Shown: positions 1 through 6,390, counted from the stretch's first letter. The stretch is 13,539 nt of DNA from Porphyromonadaceae bacterium UBA2720 (GCA_002353885.1 DEKO01000153.1:193-13731); one strand, 5' to 3'. Translations and numbers: made by a program. The notes: generated by a model from the letters alone, not told the origin.

Positions 1-1195
1 GCATCGGGCTCTTGAGGAAGAAGCTCAAGAAGCGCTGTGTGCCATAGCGGCCAGCACGACGAGCCAGGTCGATGAGCAGCACCAGGTCGAGGCACAACGG
101 AGCTGCCAAGATCGAGTCGCGGCACAGGAAGTTAATCTTGATCTGCATGGGATAGCCCATCCAGCCGAAGATGTCGATGTTGTCCCATCCCTCCTTGTTG
201 TCGTTGCGGGGAGGATAGTAATTGATGCGCACCTTGTGATAGTAGTCAGTGTAGAGGTCGGGCTGATTCTCGGGCTTGAGGATAGTCTCAAGGGTAGAGA
301 GTTTGCTCACCTCCTTGGTGCGGAAGTTAGCGGGTTCATCGAGCACAAGGCCGTCGCGGTTGCCCAGAATGTTGGTCGAGAACCATCCCGACAGACCCAG
401 GTTGCGCACGCCGATGATGGGCGCGAAACCGCTCTTGACCAGTGTTTGACCCGTCTTGAAGTCCTTGCCTGCAATAGGCATTTTGGTCTTCTCGGCCAGC
501 TCCCACATGGCGGGAATATCGACCGTGGTGTTGGGAGCACCCATGACGAAGGGGCATCCCTCGGTCAGTGCAGCGTAGGCATAGCACATCGAGGGTGCGA
601 TGTGGTCAGTGTCATTGGCCTTCATGGCAGCCTCGAGGGCCTCGATGGTGCCGTGATACTTCATGTCGGGAGCGACATAGATTTCGGTCGATGCGGCCCA
701 GAGCACGACGACGCGGTCAACACCTGTCTGTGCCTTGAAGTTGCGGATGTCCTCGCGGATTTGCTCGGTCATGTCCCAGCGATCCTTGCACTGCTTGACA
801 TTGTCACCATCCAGACGGCTGGCATACTTCTTGTCAAAAGCGGCCTTGAGCGGCTTGATAGCCTCGAGCTCGTCCTTGACAGGGTTTATGTCCTTCTCCT
901 TGAGCACCTCGGCGTTGATAGCGCTCTCATAGGCGTTGACGGGATAGACATCCCATGCTGCGAAAACGATGTCGTCGAGTGTGGGCATCGACACGATGTC
1001 CTTCAGGTGCAAATATTTCTTGTCAGCCCCACGACCCACACGAATCTTGTCGTACTGAGTCATCGAGCCAATGGGCTTTGCCAAACCTTTGCGTACCATA
1101 AACACGCCAGTCATGAACGTGGTGCTCACTGCACCCAGACCAACCACCATCACACCGAGCTTGCCGGTTGCGGGCTTCGTTGTTGAATTTGCCAT
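1..1195 (-). CDS. ino1: myo-inositol-1-phosphate synthase (3' end cut off by window edge)
   Basis: The gene starts at an ATG at 1195 and stays open to base 1, giving 398 codons; by my recollection of family length (about 430 residues) some 30 C-terminal residues lie outside the window. The enzyme converts glucose-6-phosphate to inositol-1-phosphate using NAD. The N terminus has a Rossmann-type segment (VVGLGAVSTTF). Near the middle is GKDFKTGQT, matching the lysine-containing active-site motif of eukaryotic Ino1. It is followed by NILGNRDGLVL, by KEVSK, and by a C-terminal segment (INFLCRDSILAAPLCLDLV) typical of the family. The gene lies 248 bases beyond the HAD hydrolase and has its own promoter-like site, so it may be transcribed alone as well as with the upstream cluster. 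It is the strongest evidence that this locus makes inositol compounds. Family assignment is secure; use in lipid synthesis is inferred from its neighbours. Confidence 0.93.
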   Translation of the reverse strand, partial: MANSTTKPATGKLGVMVVGLGAVSTTFMTGVFMVRKGLAKPIGSMTQYDKIRVGRGADKKYLHLKDIVSMPTLDDIVFAAWDVYPVNAYESAINAEVLKEKDINPVKDELEAIKPLKAAFDKKYASRLDGDNVKQCKDRWDMTEQIREDIRNFKAQTGVDRVVVLWAASTEIYVAPDMKYHGTIEALEAAMKANDTDHIAPSMCYAYAALTEGCPFVMGAPNTTVDIPAMWELAEKTKMPIAGKDFKTGQTLVKSGFAPIIGVRNLGLSGWFSTNILGNRDGLVLDEPANFRTKEVSKLSTLETILKPENQPDLYTDYYHKVRINYYPPRNDNKEGWDNIDIFGWMGYPMQIKINFLCRDSILAAPLCLDLVLLIDLARRAGRYGTQRFLSFFLKSPM

Positions 1196-1247
1196 AATAA
1201 TACCTTAAATTATTAATGTATAAATTGTAATTAATTGCAAGTTAAAC

Positions 1248-1278
1248 GCCGAATCTCTCCTCAAGGGAGAAATTCGGC
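1248..1278 (-). promoter_or_regulatory. inverted repeat in the inositol synthase leader
   Basis: The arms GCCGAAT/ATTCGGC and TCTCC/GGAGA pair over 13 positions around a 5-base loop. The single mismatched position becomes a G-U wobble when read as minus-strand RNA. The repeat begins one base past the TACCTTTG box, so it overlaps or adjoins the expected transcription start. It could be an operator, an mRNA 5'-end hairpin, or part of a leader switch. Confidence 0.5.
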
Positions 1279-1279
1279 T

Positions 1280-1287
1280 CAAAGGTA
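1280..1287 (-). promoter_or_regulatory. Bacteroidetes-type -7 box for the inositol synthase gene
   Basis: TACCTTTG on the minus strand exactly matches the TAnnTTTG consensus and lies about 85 bases upstream of the ATG at 1195. No good TTTG -33 element is present 19-21 bases upstream, where the sequence reads CATT. I rate this a plausible rather than certain promoter. Confidence 0.45.
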
Positions 1288-1357
1288 CAGCGATTTTTCG
1301 GATTAGAATGCTAAAATATGTGTCGACCCAGTTAAAATACTGGAAACATTTCGGCAA

Positions 1358-1374
1358 ATAGTTAATTTAACTAT
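1358..1374. promoter_or_regulatory. perfect 17-base AT-rich palindrome
   Basis: ATAGTTAATTTAACTAT has 8-base arms around one central base. It lies about 70 bases upstream of the candidate promoter box of the inositol synthase gene and 70 bases past the stop codon of the hydrolase gene. It could be a regulator-binding site, but AT-rich spacers can produce such palindromes by chance. Confidence 0.3.
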
Positions 1375-1443
1375 ATTTTTATCTACCAATCACCCAAAAT
1401 CGTTAAACAAAGAAAAGAGGGGCAACGCTATTTTTGGCCGTTT

Positions 1444-2145
1444 TTAGACAAAATCGAGCACTTGCTGGATGCTGGTGATGATATTGGGATGCGTCTGTGC
1501 GTCCTCGTCAGCTGTCCAACCTTTGCCTTTGAGCCATAACACCTGGCACCCGAGCGACTCGGCCGGCAAGATGTCTTTGCGCAGACTGTCGCCCACCACC
1601 AGCACCTCGCTTGCCGGCAGTTCAAGCACATCTACACCCAAACGAAAAATCGTGGGGTTGGGTTTGCGTACCCCCACCACCGCACTCTCGATGATGCCAC
1701 CGAAGTAGCGACGCACATCGAAGTCACGTAACACAGCATCGACATTGCCATAGAAGTTGCTCACCAGTACCATCGGATAACGCCCGGCAAGATTCTCGAG
1801 CACTGGACGTGCCTCCTCGATGCAAGCTCGCGCACTCTCATAGCAGTGCGATGTGATGGTCGACAGCTGCTCCTGGCTCAGCGCGACCAGCCCATTAGCA
1901 GCCAAGTAGGCACGATGGATGTTCATCTTCTTGACCAAGATGTCGAGAAAAGTGTCACCCGGCATGATGTGACGCACACGGGCCAGTTCGCGCTCGCCAT
2001 AGACGTATGCCTCGCGGAACTGCTCCTTATTGATCACCTGGTCGACACCTGCCTTGCAATATCCGTCCCAAATGACCTCGCTCCAGTGAACACCCCGGCT
2101 GTCGATGGTGCCACCATAGTCAAAAATGATTCCCTTTACGTTCAT
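1444..2145 (-). CDS. HAD-family hydrolase of the inositol locus
   Basis: A 233-residue HAD subfamily I protein with no signal peptide or membrane segment. Motif I is FDYGGTID at residues 8-15 with the nucleophile at D9. Motif II is the serine of LVSN (S129), motif III is K161 in RKPNP, and motif IV is GDSLRKD with D186 and D191. A helical cap region lies between motifs I and II. The acid/base aspartate usual in phosphatases (DxDxT) is replaced by glycine (G11). The start codon overlaps the stop of the upstream transferase gene as ATGA, implying translational coupling. In this setting it may dephosphorylate inositol-1-phosphate or a phosphoinositol lipid. The substrate cannot be read from the sequence, and the motif I change makes ordinary phosphatase activity less certain. 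Confidence 0.85.
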   Translation of the reverse strand: MNVKGIIFDYGGTIDSRGVHWSEVIWDGYCKAGVDQVINKEQFREAYVYGERELARVRHIMPGDTFLDILVKKMNIHRAYLAANGLVALSQEQLSTITSHCYESARACIEEARPVLENLAGRYPMVLVSNFYGNVDAVLRDFDVRRYFGGIIESAVVGVRKPNPTIFRLGVDVLELPASEVLVVGDSLRKDILPAESLGCQVLWLKGKGWTADEDAQTHPNIITSIQQVLDFV

Positions 2146-3089
2146 TGCTTCTCAAGTTGGTCAGAAAAACGCTTGCAGAACGATTCGTGACACACAATCA
2201 TATAGACTAGCATCAAGTTGAGCACCACCAGTTCGAAGGCAAAGTAGAGCCAGGGCACCTGGATGATGACCGAGATGAACATGGCGATGGTGCGGGTGTT
2301 GAACGACAGCATGTTGGTATACTTCATCATGGGCAGACTCTTGCGACGGAAGGCATCGCGGAAGTCCTGCGGGATGTCGTCGCCATAGCGCTCCCGCAGC
2401 ACACGGCGCAGACGCTGCATCTGCGGCGTGAGTGCCTCCTGCTGAGCGGTGTAGTTGAGGTAGACCAGCGCGGTGAGTTTCTTAAAGAAGTTCCCGCTCC
2501 ACGACAACTCGCGGTAGGCATCACGCAGCGGTCCCGTCGAGTCGAGTTCACTGCCGTCCTTGCCCTTGAGGAAATAGAGGTGAAACTGGCGGTAATAGTC
2601 GGCACTGGCAGCCTGCTTGGCATGACTCAGCCCAGCTACAATAGCCATAGTCCAGATGACCCACTGGTGCGAGGCGAACCAGTCGCCCAGCCATGCGTCG
2701 CCGAAGTGCAACTCACGGAACACCAGGGCGAAGTAGATGGCAAAGAACCACAGGTCGCCGCTCACCCCGTCCAGGATACGTCCCAGACGTGAGTATTGTT
2801 TGGTCAGTCGAGCCAGCTGCCCATCGGCACTGTCGTAGGTGTTGGCCCAGATGATGAGGAAGATGCCCACATAGTTGAGCCACAACAGCGGCGAGGCTCC
2901 GAAATAGAGCAGCACGCCACCAGCCACACCTAATATAATAGATAATATGGTCACCACATTGGGTGTGACACCCAGTCGGGCAAACAGTTTGGCCCAGGCA
3001 AAACCCAGCGGGCGATAAAACCACAGGTCGATGTGCTCCTCGGTGTCCATCGACTTGAGCGATGCTTTGTATTCTTCAATCAGTCCCAT
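2142..3089 (-). CDS. CDP-alcohol phosphatidyltransferase family membrane enzyme
   Basis: A roughly 315-residue membrane protein. The CDP-alcohol transferase signature starts at D86: DSADGQLAR, eight residues, then GRILDGVSGD. It contains D86, D89, G90, A93, R94, G103 and D107. The expected fourth aspartate position is glycine (G111), with an aspartate one residue later (D112). Hydrophobic segments lie near residues 45-63, 68-84, 113-126 and 142-155, and two more near 265-300. A polar stretch of about 100 residues lies before the last pair, making the protein longer than common 200-residue members. It should act in the inner membrane, joining an alcohol or phospho-alcohol to a lipid; inositol is the likely head group from context. 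ATG at 3089 is preferred over GTG at 3095, three bases past the preceding stop. It overlaps the hydrolase gene by 4 bases. Confidence 0.88.
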   Translation of the reverse strand: MGLIEEYKASLKSMDTEEHIDLWFYRPLGFAWAKLFARLGVTPNVVTILSIILGVAGGVLLYFGASPLLWLNYVGIFLIIWANTYDSADGQLARLTKQYSRLGRILDGVSGDLWFFAIYFALVFRELHFGDAWLGDWFASHQWVIWTMAIVAGLSHAKQAASADYYRQFHLYFLKGKDGSELDSTGPLRDAYRELSWSGNFFKKLTALVYLNYTAQQEALTPQMQRLRRVLRERYGDDIPQDFRDAFRRKSLPMMKYTNMLSFNTRTIAMFISVIIQVPWLYFAFELVVLNLMLVYMIVCHESFCKRFSDQLEKQ

Positions 3090-3098
3090 AGGCACACA

Positions 3099-3962
3099 CT
3101 ACTTGCTTTTGAAACAATTCAGGATAGCCTTGGCGATGTGCGGCGCGGCCTCGTTGCGGCACGGCGCAAAGCTGGGCCAGTCGTTGAAGTCGATGATCTG
3201 GATGTCGCCTCCCTCGCCGATGATGCAGTCGCCGCCATAGACCACCACACCCAGCTCGGTTGCGGCACGCTGGCACATGTCCTTGAGCGCGTCCTCGCTG
3301 AACTCGATGCCGCGCGAGCGGCCGTTGATGGCTTCGTGACCATACTTGCTGTGCCCCTCCTCAAAGGGGTAGAACCAGAAGAAGTAGGGCGAGCCCTGTA
3401 TGCCATAGAACTTGACCAGGTCACCCACTAGGTGCACGTTGATCACCGCCCGCTTGATGCCGCGGTAGAAGTACTCCTGCAGCACCTCCTGTGCTTCCTC
3501 GGCGTGACGGCAGTAGCTCACATCCTCCTTGTGCATAGCGTGGAAGTCGCCACGTTTGATCCAACAGCTCTGGAAACCGGCCTTCTCGATGAGGGGCTTG
3601 ACATTCTCGTCGGTGTTGACAATCAGACTCTCGGGATAGGGGATGCCATTACCCAGCAAGATGCGTGTCATGCGCTCGCGTGTGCAGTTCTCGATGCCGT
3701 AGCCCGAGTTGACAACCACCTTGCCACGGTCCTCCATCTGCTGGAGCAGACGTATAGACTCCTGCTCGCGGCACATGGCCACAATGTAGTCCTCCTCCAC
3801 CCCACCCTGGGCATTGAATTGTTCCTCACTGTAAACGTTCACCAGGCAACCGCGCTTGCGCAGCTCCTCGGCCGTCATGTTGAAGATGGCCGTGTCGTTG
3901 CCGATGTGGTTGGGCGAGTACGCACCTGCGCGCATCACCCCTGCTATTGTAATTTCTGCCAT
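3099..3962 (-). CDS. ATP-grasp enzyme of unknown substrate in the inositol locus
   Basis: A soluble 287-residue protein. The ATP-grasp fold is suggested by NSGYGIENCTRERMTRILL near residue 85 followed by GIPYPES, a pattern seen before the ATP-binding domain. Further support comes from WIKRGD near residue 134 (ATP-phosphate lysine) and a C-terminal metal-binding set: D245 in YGGDCI, then D258 and N260 in IIDFNDWPSF. Most relatives have E-x-N at the last site; D-x-N also occurs in inositol trisphosphate 5/6-kinases. It lies between the nucleotidyltransferase and transferase genes, nine bases from the latter, so it is probably co-transcribed with it. The family includes carboxylate-amine ligases and a few kinases. 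A role in modifying an inositol compound or lipid is inference only. The 96-base gap upstream is AT-rich with no clear promoter. Confidence 0.82.
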   Translation of the reverse strand: MAEITIAGVMRAGAYSPNHIGNDTAIFNMTAEELRKRGCLVNVYSEEQFNAQGGVEEDYIVAMCREQESIRLLQQMEDRGKVVVNSGYGIENCTRERMTRILLGNGIPYPESLIVNTDENVKPLIEKAGFQSCWIKRGDFHAMHKEDVSYCRHAEEAQEVLQEYFYRGIKRAVINVHLVGDLVKFYGIQGSPYFFWFYPFEEGHSKYGHEAINGRSRGIEFSEDALKDMCQRAATELGVVVYGGDCIIGEGGDIQIIDFNDWPSFAPCRNEAAPHIAKAILNCFKSK

Positions 3963-4058
3963 ATAATGAAATAAGTTCTTTGCCTCAGCAATATATTAAC
4001 GAGAAAAAATTGAAAAAAATATATTAGTCGTTGATTTGCGGGTAAATTAAAATTGCCT

Positions 4059-4760
4059 TCATTTTCCACTTATAAACTGCTGGGCGGTGTCGATGTCGGC
4101 GGCATGGTCGACGTCGACAATCTTGTCGATGCTGTAGGCCCGCAGGCGCAGTCCGTCGGCCACAAGGGCTCGCTGGAAGTTGCGCATGCGACTGATGCCC
4201 TGCTCGATGCAGTGGTTGAGGGTGGGGAATGCCTTGTGGGTCATGGCGTAGACGCCTCCTGAAACATAGCGTGCTCCATCCCATGGCTCGTCACGGAAGG
4301 CGGTAACACGCATCTGGTCATCAACATCAACATAGAGCGGCTTCTCGTCGTCGACAAACGGGGTGACTGCCCACAAGCCGTCGCTCTCGTCGTCGGTCTC
4401 GAAGGCATCGATGTAGCGTGCAAAGTCGGCTTCGCGAAAGATAGTGTCGACCGTGGTGAGGCAGAACTTGCCCTTGGGCAACACTTGGCTCAGGTGCCAG
4501 AAGCTGTGCATCGAGCTGGGCGTGGTCTTGACCACGAGATTCAGGGGCACGGGCAACTCGAGCGCCTCGAGAAACTCACGAACCTCGGTCATGTGCTCGT
4601 TGACAATGATGCTGATGCTCTGTGCATGGCAGCGCACAAAGATATTGATCAGTCGCTCGATCATCGGTTCGCCACACAGGCGCACCAGGGGTTTGGGCAA
4701 TGCGACGCCCTCTTGTGCCAGCCGCGACCCCTCGCCGGCTGCAATGATTGCGTAGTGCAT
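4059..4760 (-). CDS. nucleotidyltransferase, candidate inositol-1-phosphate cytidylyltransferase
   Basis: A 233-residue single-domain NTP transferase of the sugar-phosphate type. The nucleotide-binding loop AAGEGSRL is at residues 7-14 and PKPLV at 22-26. One metal-binding aspartate is in TTVD at D105 and a second acidic cluster is DVDHAADID near 216-224. SGGVYAM near 167 is also typical of the fold. Such enzymes join CTP, UTP or GTP to a phosphorylated sugar or polyol. With an inositol-1-phosphate synthase and a CDP-alcohol transferase downstream, CDP-inositol is the attractive product, as in the cytidylyltransferases of di-inositol phosphate synthesis. No extra domain is fused to it. It heads the cluster, and its start codon sits four bases from a heptamer repeat array. 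Family sure, substrate inferred. Confidence 0.85.
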   Translation of the reverse strand: MHYAIIAAGEGSRLAQEGVALPKPLVRLCGEPMIERLINIFVRCHAQSISIIVNEHMTEVREFLEALELPVPLNLVVKTTPSSMHSFWHLSQVLPKGKFCLTTVDTIFREADFARYIDAFETDDESDGLWAVTPFVDDEKPLYVDVDDQMRVTAFRDEPWDGARYVSGGVYAMTHKAFPTLNHCIEQGISRMRNFQRALVADGLRLRAYSIDKIVDVDHAADIDTAQQFISGK

Positions 4761-4764
4761 AATA

Positions 4765-4813
4765 TTTAGACGTTAGCTTTTAGTCGGTAGACGTTAGACG
4801 GTAGACGGTAGAC
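4765..4813. repeat. heptamer array, seven units (KTTAGAC type)
   Basis: Seven contiguous 7-base units in unbroken register: TTTAGAC, GTTAGCT, TTTAGTC, GGTAGAC, GTTAGAC, GGTAGAC and GGTAGAC. The array begins four bases upstream of the nucleotidyltransferase start codon, so it would form most of the proximal 5' leader. It continues into a GCGCTACGCGC segment and a further GGTAGAC (4827-4833), a layout repeated at 6212-6300. Confidence 0.85.
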
Positions 4814-4843
4814 CGCGCTACGCGCTGGTAGACCGCTGTGCTA

Positions 4844-4935
4844 GTAGGGACGGCACCCCTGTGCCGTCCGCCTCTGGGCGGAGCAATAAAAATTACCTTT
4901 TGTCGAGGCGGACGGCGCTCCCGCGCCGTCCCTAC
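4844..4935. repeat. MITE-like element with 31-base inverted arms
   Basis: Arms at 4844-4874 and 4905-4935 are inverted copies of each other, both starting GTAGGGACGGC from the outside and differing only near their centres. They enclose a 30-base core. Each arm is itself a hairpin with a 9-base perfect stem: GGACGGCAC, loop CCCT, GTGCCGTCC at 4848-4869, and GGACGGCGC, loop TCCC, GCGCCGTCC at 4910-4931. A third, single-arm copy is at 6301-6348 and also shares part of the core (GACAAAAG). No coding capacity. A non-autonomous mobile or REP-like element is likely; no target duplication was identified. Confidence 0.6.
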
Positions 4936-4943
4936 AGCCGCCA

Positions 4944-4981
4944 GGCTTTTTGCTAATAACGGGCCAACGGCCCAAAAAGCC
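4944..4981 (-). other. two-part hairpin just past the pdxA stop
   Basis: Outer arms GGCTTTTT and AAAAAGCC enclose an inner stem GGGCC, loop AAC, GGCCC, with an 8-base bulge on one side. It begins 18 bases downstream of the pdxA stop codon. It may protect or end the pdxA transcript, but there is no U-run right after the inner stem, so I do not call a standard terminator. The adjoining AGCCAATAGCGG (4978-4989) recurs at 13524-13535. Confidence 0.4.
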
Positions 4982-4999
4982 AATAGCGGCCTTAGGCAT

Positions 5000-6106
5000 C
5001 TACTCGTCGGTTTCTTTGGTGAGGTCGAGCACGACGTTGTCCTTGCCCTTGTCGTGATATTGCTTGCGCAGGGGGTTGGCATTGGCCTCGTCATGTTTCT
5101 GACGGTTGCGCCAGATGTCGATGGCGGTGTAGATGGCCTGTCGCATCGACTCTTCACGCGCCACTCCCTTGCCCGCGATGTCATAGCCCGTACCGTGGTC
5201 GGGGCTGGTGCGCACAAAGGGCAGTCCGGCCGTGAAGTTGACGCCAGTGTCCATGGCCAGGGCCTTGAATGGCGCCAGGCCTTGGTCGTGATACATGGCC
5301 AACACGCCGTCGAAGTTGCGGTACTGTCGATTGCCGAAGAAGCCGTCGGCGGCGTATGGACCGAAGCAGATGATGCGGTCTTCGTCGTAGGCTTGGTCGA
5401 TGGCCGGACGGATGATGTCCTTCTCCTCGCTGCCCAGCAGGCCGTTTTCGCCGGCATGGGGGTTGAGCGAGAGCACTGCGATGCGCGGGCGCTCGAGCCC
5501 GAAGTCGCGCTGTAGCGAGGCGTTGAACTCACGCAGACGCTCGCGTATGCCCTCGGTGGTGATGGCCTGTGGCAATTTGGCCAGTGGCAAGTGAGTCGTC
5601 ACCAGAGCCACCCGCAGGTTCTCGGAGCATAAGATCATCAGCGCCTTGCTTTGCTCGCCGGCGCTTGCCTCAAGATACTCGGTCTGACCTGGGAAGTTAA
5701 ACTCGTCGCTCTGAATGTTGTCCTTGTTGATGGGTGCCGTGACCAGCACATCGATGCGTCCTTGTTTGAGATCGGCTACAGCGGCCTCTAGCGCCTGATA
5801 GGCAGCCTGCCCAGCAATCTTGCTAGCCGTACCCAGTTCGACTTTAATTTCCTCTCCACCCAAGACCTCTATGATGTTGGGCACGCCCGCCTTGACATGA
5901 TCGGCATCATCGGCATGATTGATTTGGAAACTGGGCATATTGATTGCCTTGCGATGATAGGTCAGCACCTTTCCCGACCCATAGATGATGGGCGTGCAGA
6001 TTTCCATAAACTCGGGCACTGCAATCACCTTGAGCGCCACTTCCAGTCCGATTCCGTTGGTGTCCCCTTGGGTGATGCCAACACGTATTTTCTTTTCGTT
6101 TGCCAT
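5000..6106 (-). CDS. pdxA: 4-hydroxythreonine-4-phosphate dehydrogenase
   Basis: A full-length 368-residue PdxA, slightly longer than the E. coli enzyme (about 330) because of its C-terminal tail. It oxidises 4-phosphohydroxy-L-threonine with NAD on the deoxyxylulose-phosphate route to pyridoxal phosphate, in the cytoplasm. Family marks in order are GITQGDTNGIG at residues 10-20, LVTAPINKDN near 121, and the three metal-binding histidines: H172 in TTHLPL, H217 in NPHAGE and H273 in MYHDQG. These are followed by PFVRTSPDHGTGYDIAGKG near 296. The ATG at 6106 is supported by the family N terminus starting directly at the first strand. Its closest neighbours are not B6 genes, and it is separated on both sides by repeat-filled spacers, so it is probably its own transcription unit. 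Confidence 0.95.
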   Translation of the reverse strand: MANEKKIRVGITQGDTNGIGLEVALKVIAVPEFMEICTPIIYGSGKVLTYHRKAINMPSFQINHADDADHVKAGVPNIIEVLGGEEIKVELGTASKIAGQAAYQALEAAVADLKQGRIDVLVTAPINKDNIQSDEFNFPGQTEYLEASAGEQSKALMILCSENLRVALVTTHLPLAKLPQAITTEGIRERLREFNASLQRDFGLERPRIAVLSLNPHAGENGLLGSEEKDIIRPAIDQAYDEDRIICFGPYAADGFFGNRQYRNFDGVLAMYHDQGLAPFKALAMDTGVNFTAGLPFVRTSPDHGTGYDIAGKGVAREESMRQAIYTAIDIWRNRQKHDEANANPLRKQYHDKGKDNVVLDLTKETDE

Positions 6107-6172
6107 TAACTATCAGATGTTTATAATTCAGCAGCTACCTTAATTGATAGCCATCAATTTGCAATTAAACCG

Positions 6173-6203
6173 CTAAATTACAACATTTTCGCCACATGGC
6201 AAA
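6173..6203 (-). promoter_or_regulatory. candidate pdxA promoter
   Basis: On the minus strand TTTG (6203-6200) is followed after 19 bases by TAATTTAG (6180-6173), one mismatch from TAnnTTTG. The spacing suits a Bacteroidetes promoter, and the start would lie about 60 bases upstream of the pdxA ATG. The surrounding sequence is AT-rich, so chance matches are possible. Confidence 0.4.
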
Positions 6204-6211
6204 ATTTAGGC

Positions 6212-6253
6212 GTTAGACTTTAGACGTTAGACTTTAGACGTTAGACTTTAGAC
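6212..6253. repeat. heptamer array, three perfect 14-base copies
   Basis: GTTAGACTTTAGAC is repeated three times without a mismatch, which is six heptamers alternating GTTAGAC and TTTAGAC. Perfect identity suggests recent expansion by slippage. It is followed by GCGCTACGCGC and GGTAGA-type units, as at 4814-4843. It lies about 105 bases upstream of the pdxA start. Confidence 0.9.
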
Positions 6254-6348
6254 GCGCTACGCGCTGGTAGAGCACCTCCGGCTGGTAGACCGCTGCGCTA
6301 GTAGGGACGGCATCCCTATGCCGTCCGCCTGGACAAAAGACATTTTTT
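6254..6348. repeat. second copy of the GCGCTACGCGC / GTAGGGACGGC module
   Basis: This copy parallels 4814-4874 but has an extra 18-base GGTAGAG-containing unit in its linker. The palindrome at 6305-6326 has stem GGACGGCAT and ATGCCGTCC with loop CCCT, preserving pairing through a compensated change relative to the copy at 4848-4869. Downstream, GGACAAAAGACATTTTTTA resembles the core of the 4844-4935 element read on the minus strand. The second arm is absent. Confidence 0.65.
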
Positions 6349-6390
6349 AATGAATAATGAAGAATGAAAAATGAAAAATGAAGAATGCAG
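6349..6390. repeat. AATGAAR heptamer array, six units
   Basis: Six contiguous 7-base units: AATGAAT, AATGAAG, AATGAAA, AATGAAA, AATGAAG and AATGCAG. The repeat length equals that of the KTTAGAC arrays, but the sequence is unrelated. Repeats of this look are common between genes in Bacteroidetes, in my recollection. No coding role is seen. Confidence 0.8.

Noticed and set aside
236..1186. Long + strand open frame of 316 codons
   Set aside because: It lies fully antisense to the inositol synthase gene, has no recognisable domain, and results from the codon bias of the real gene.
3090..3095. GTG start at 3095 for the CDP-alcohol transferase
   Set aside because: It adds only two residues. The ATG at 3089 is a stronger codon with more room after the previous stop. 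The GTG remains possible.
3963..4058. Promoter for the ATP-grasp gene in the AT-rich gap
   Set aside because: I found no TAnnTTTG box with a suitably spaced TTTG; TATATTGC and similar strings are too far from the consensus.
4944..4981. Intrinsic terminator of pdxA
   Set aside because: The hairpin is real, but the T-rich stretch is in the stem and not after it, so it is listed only as a hairpin.
6212..6253. Possible CRISPR array
   Set aside because: The units are directly adjacent heptamers with no spacers, and there are no cas genes.
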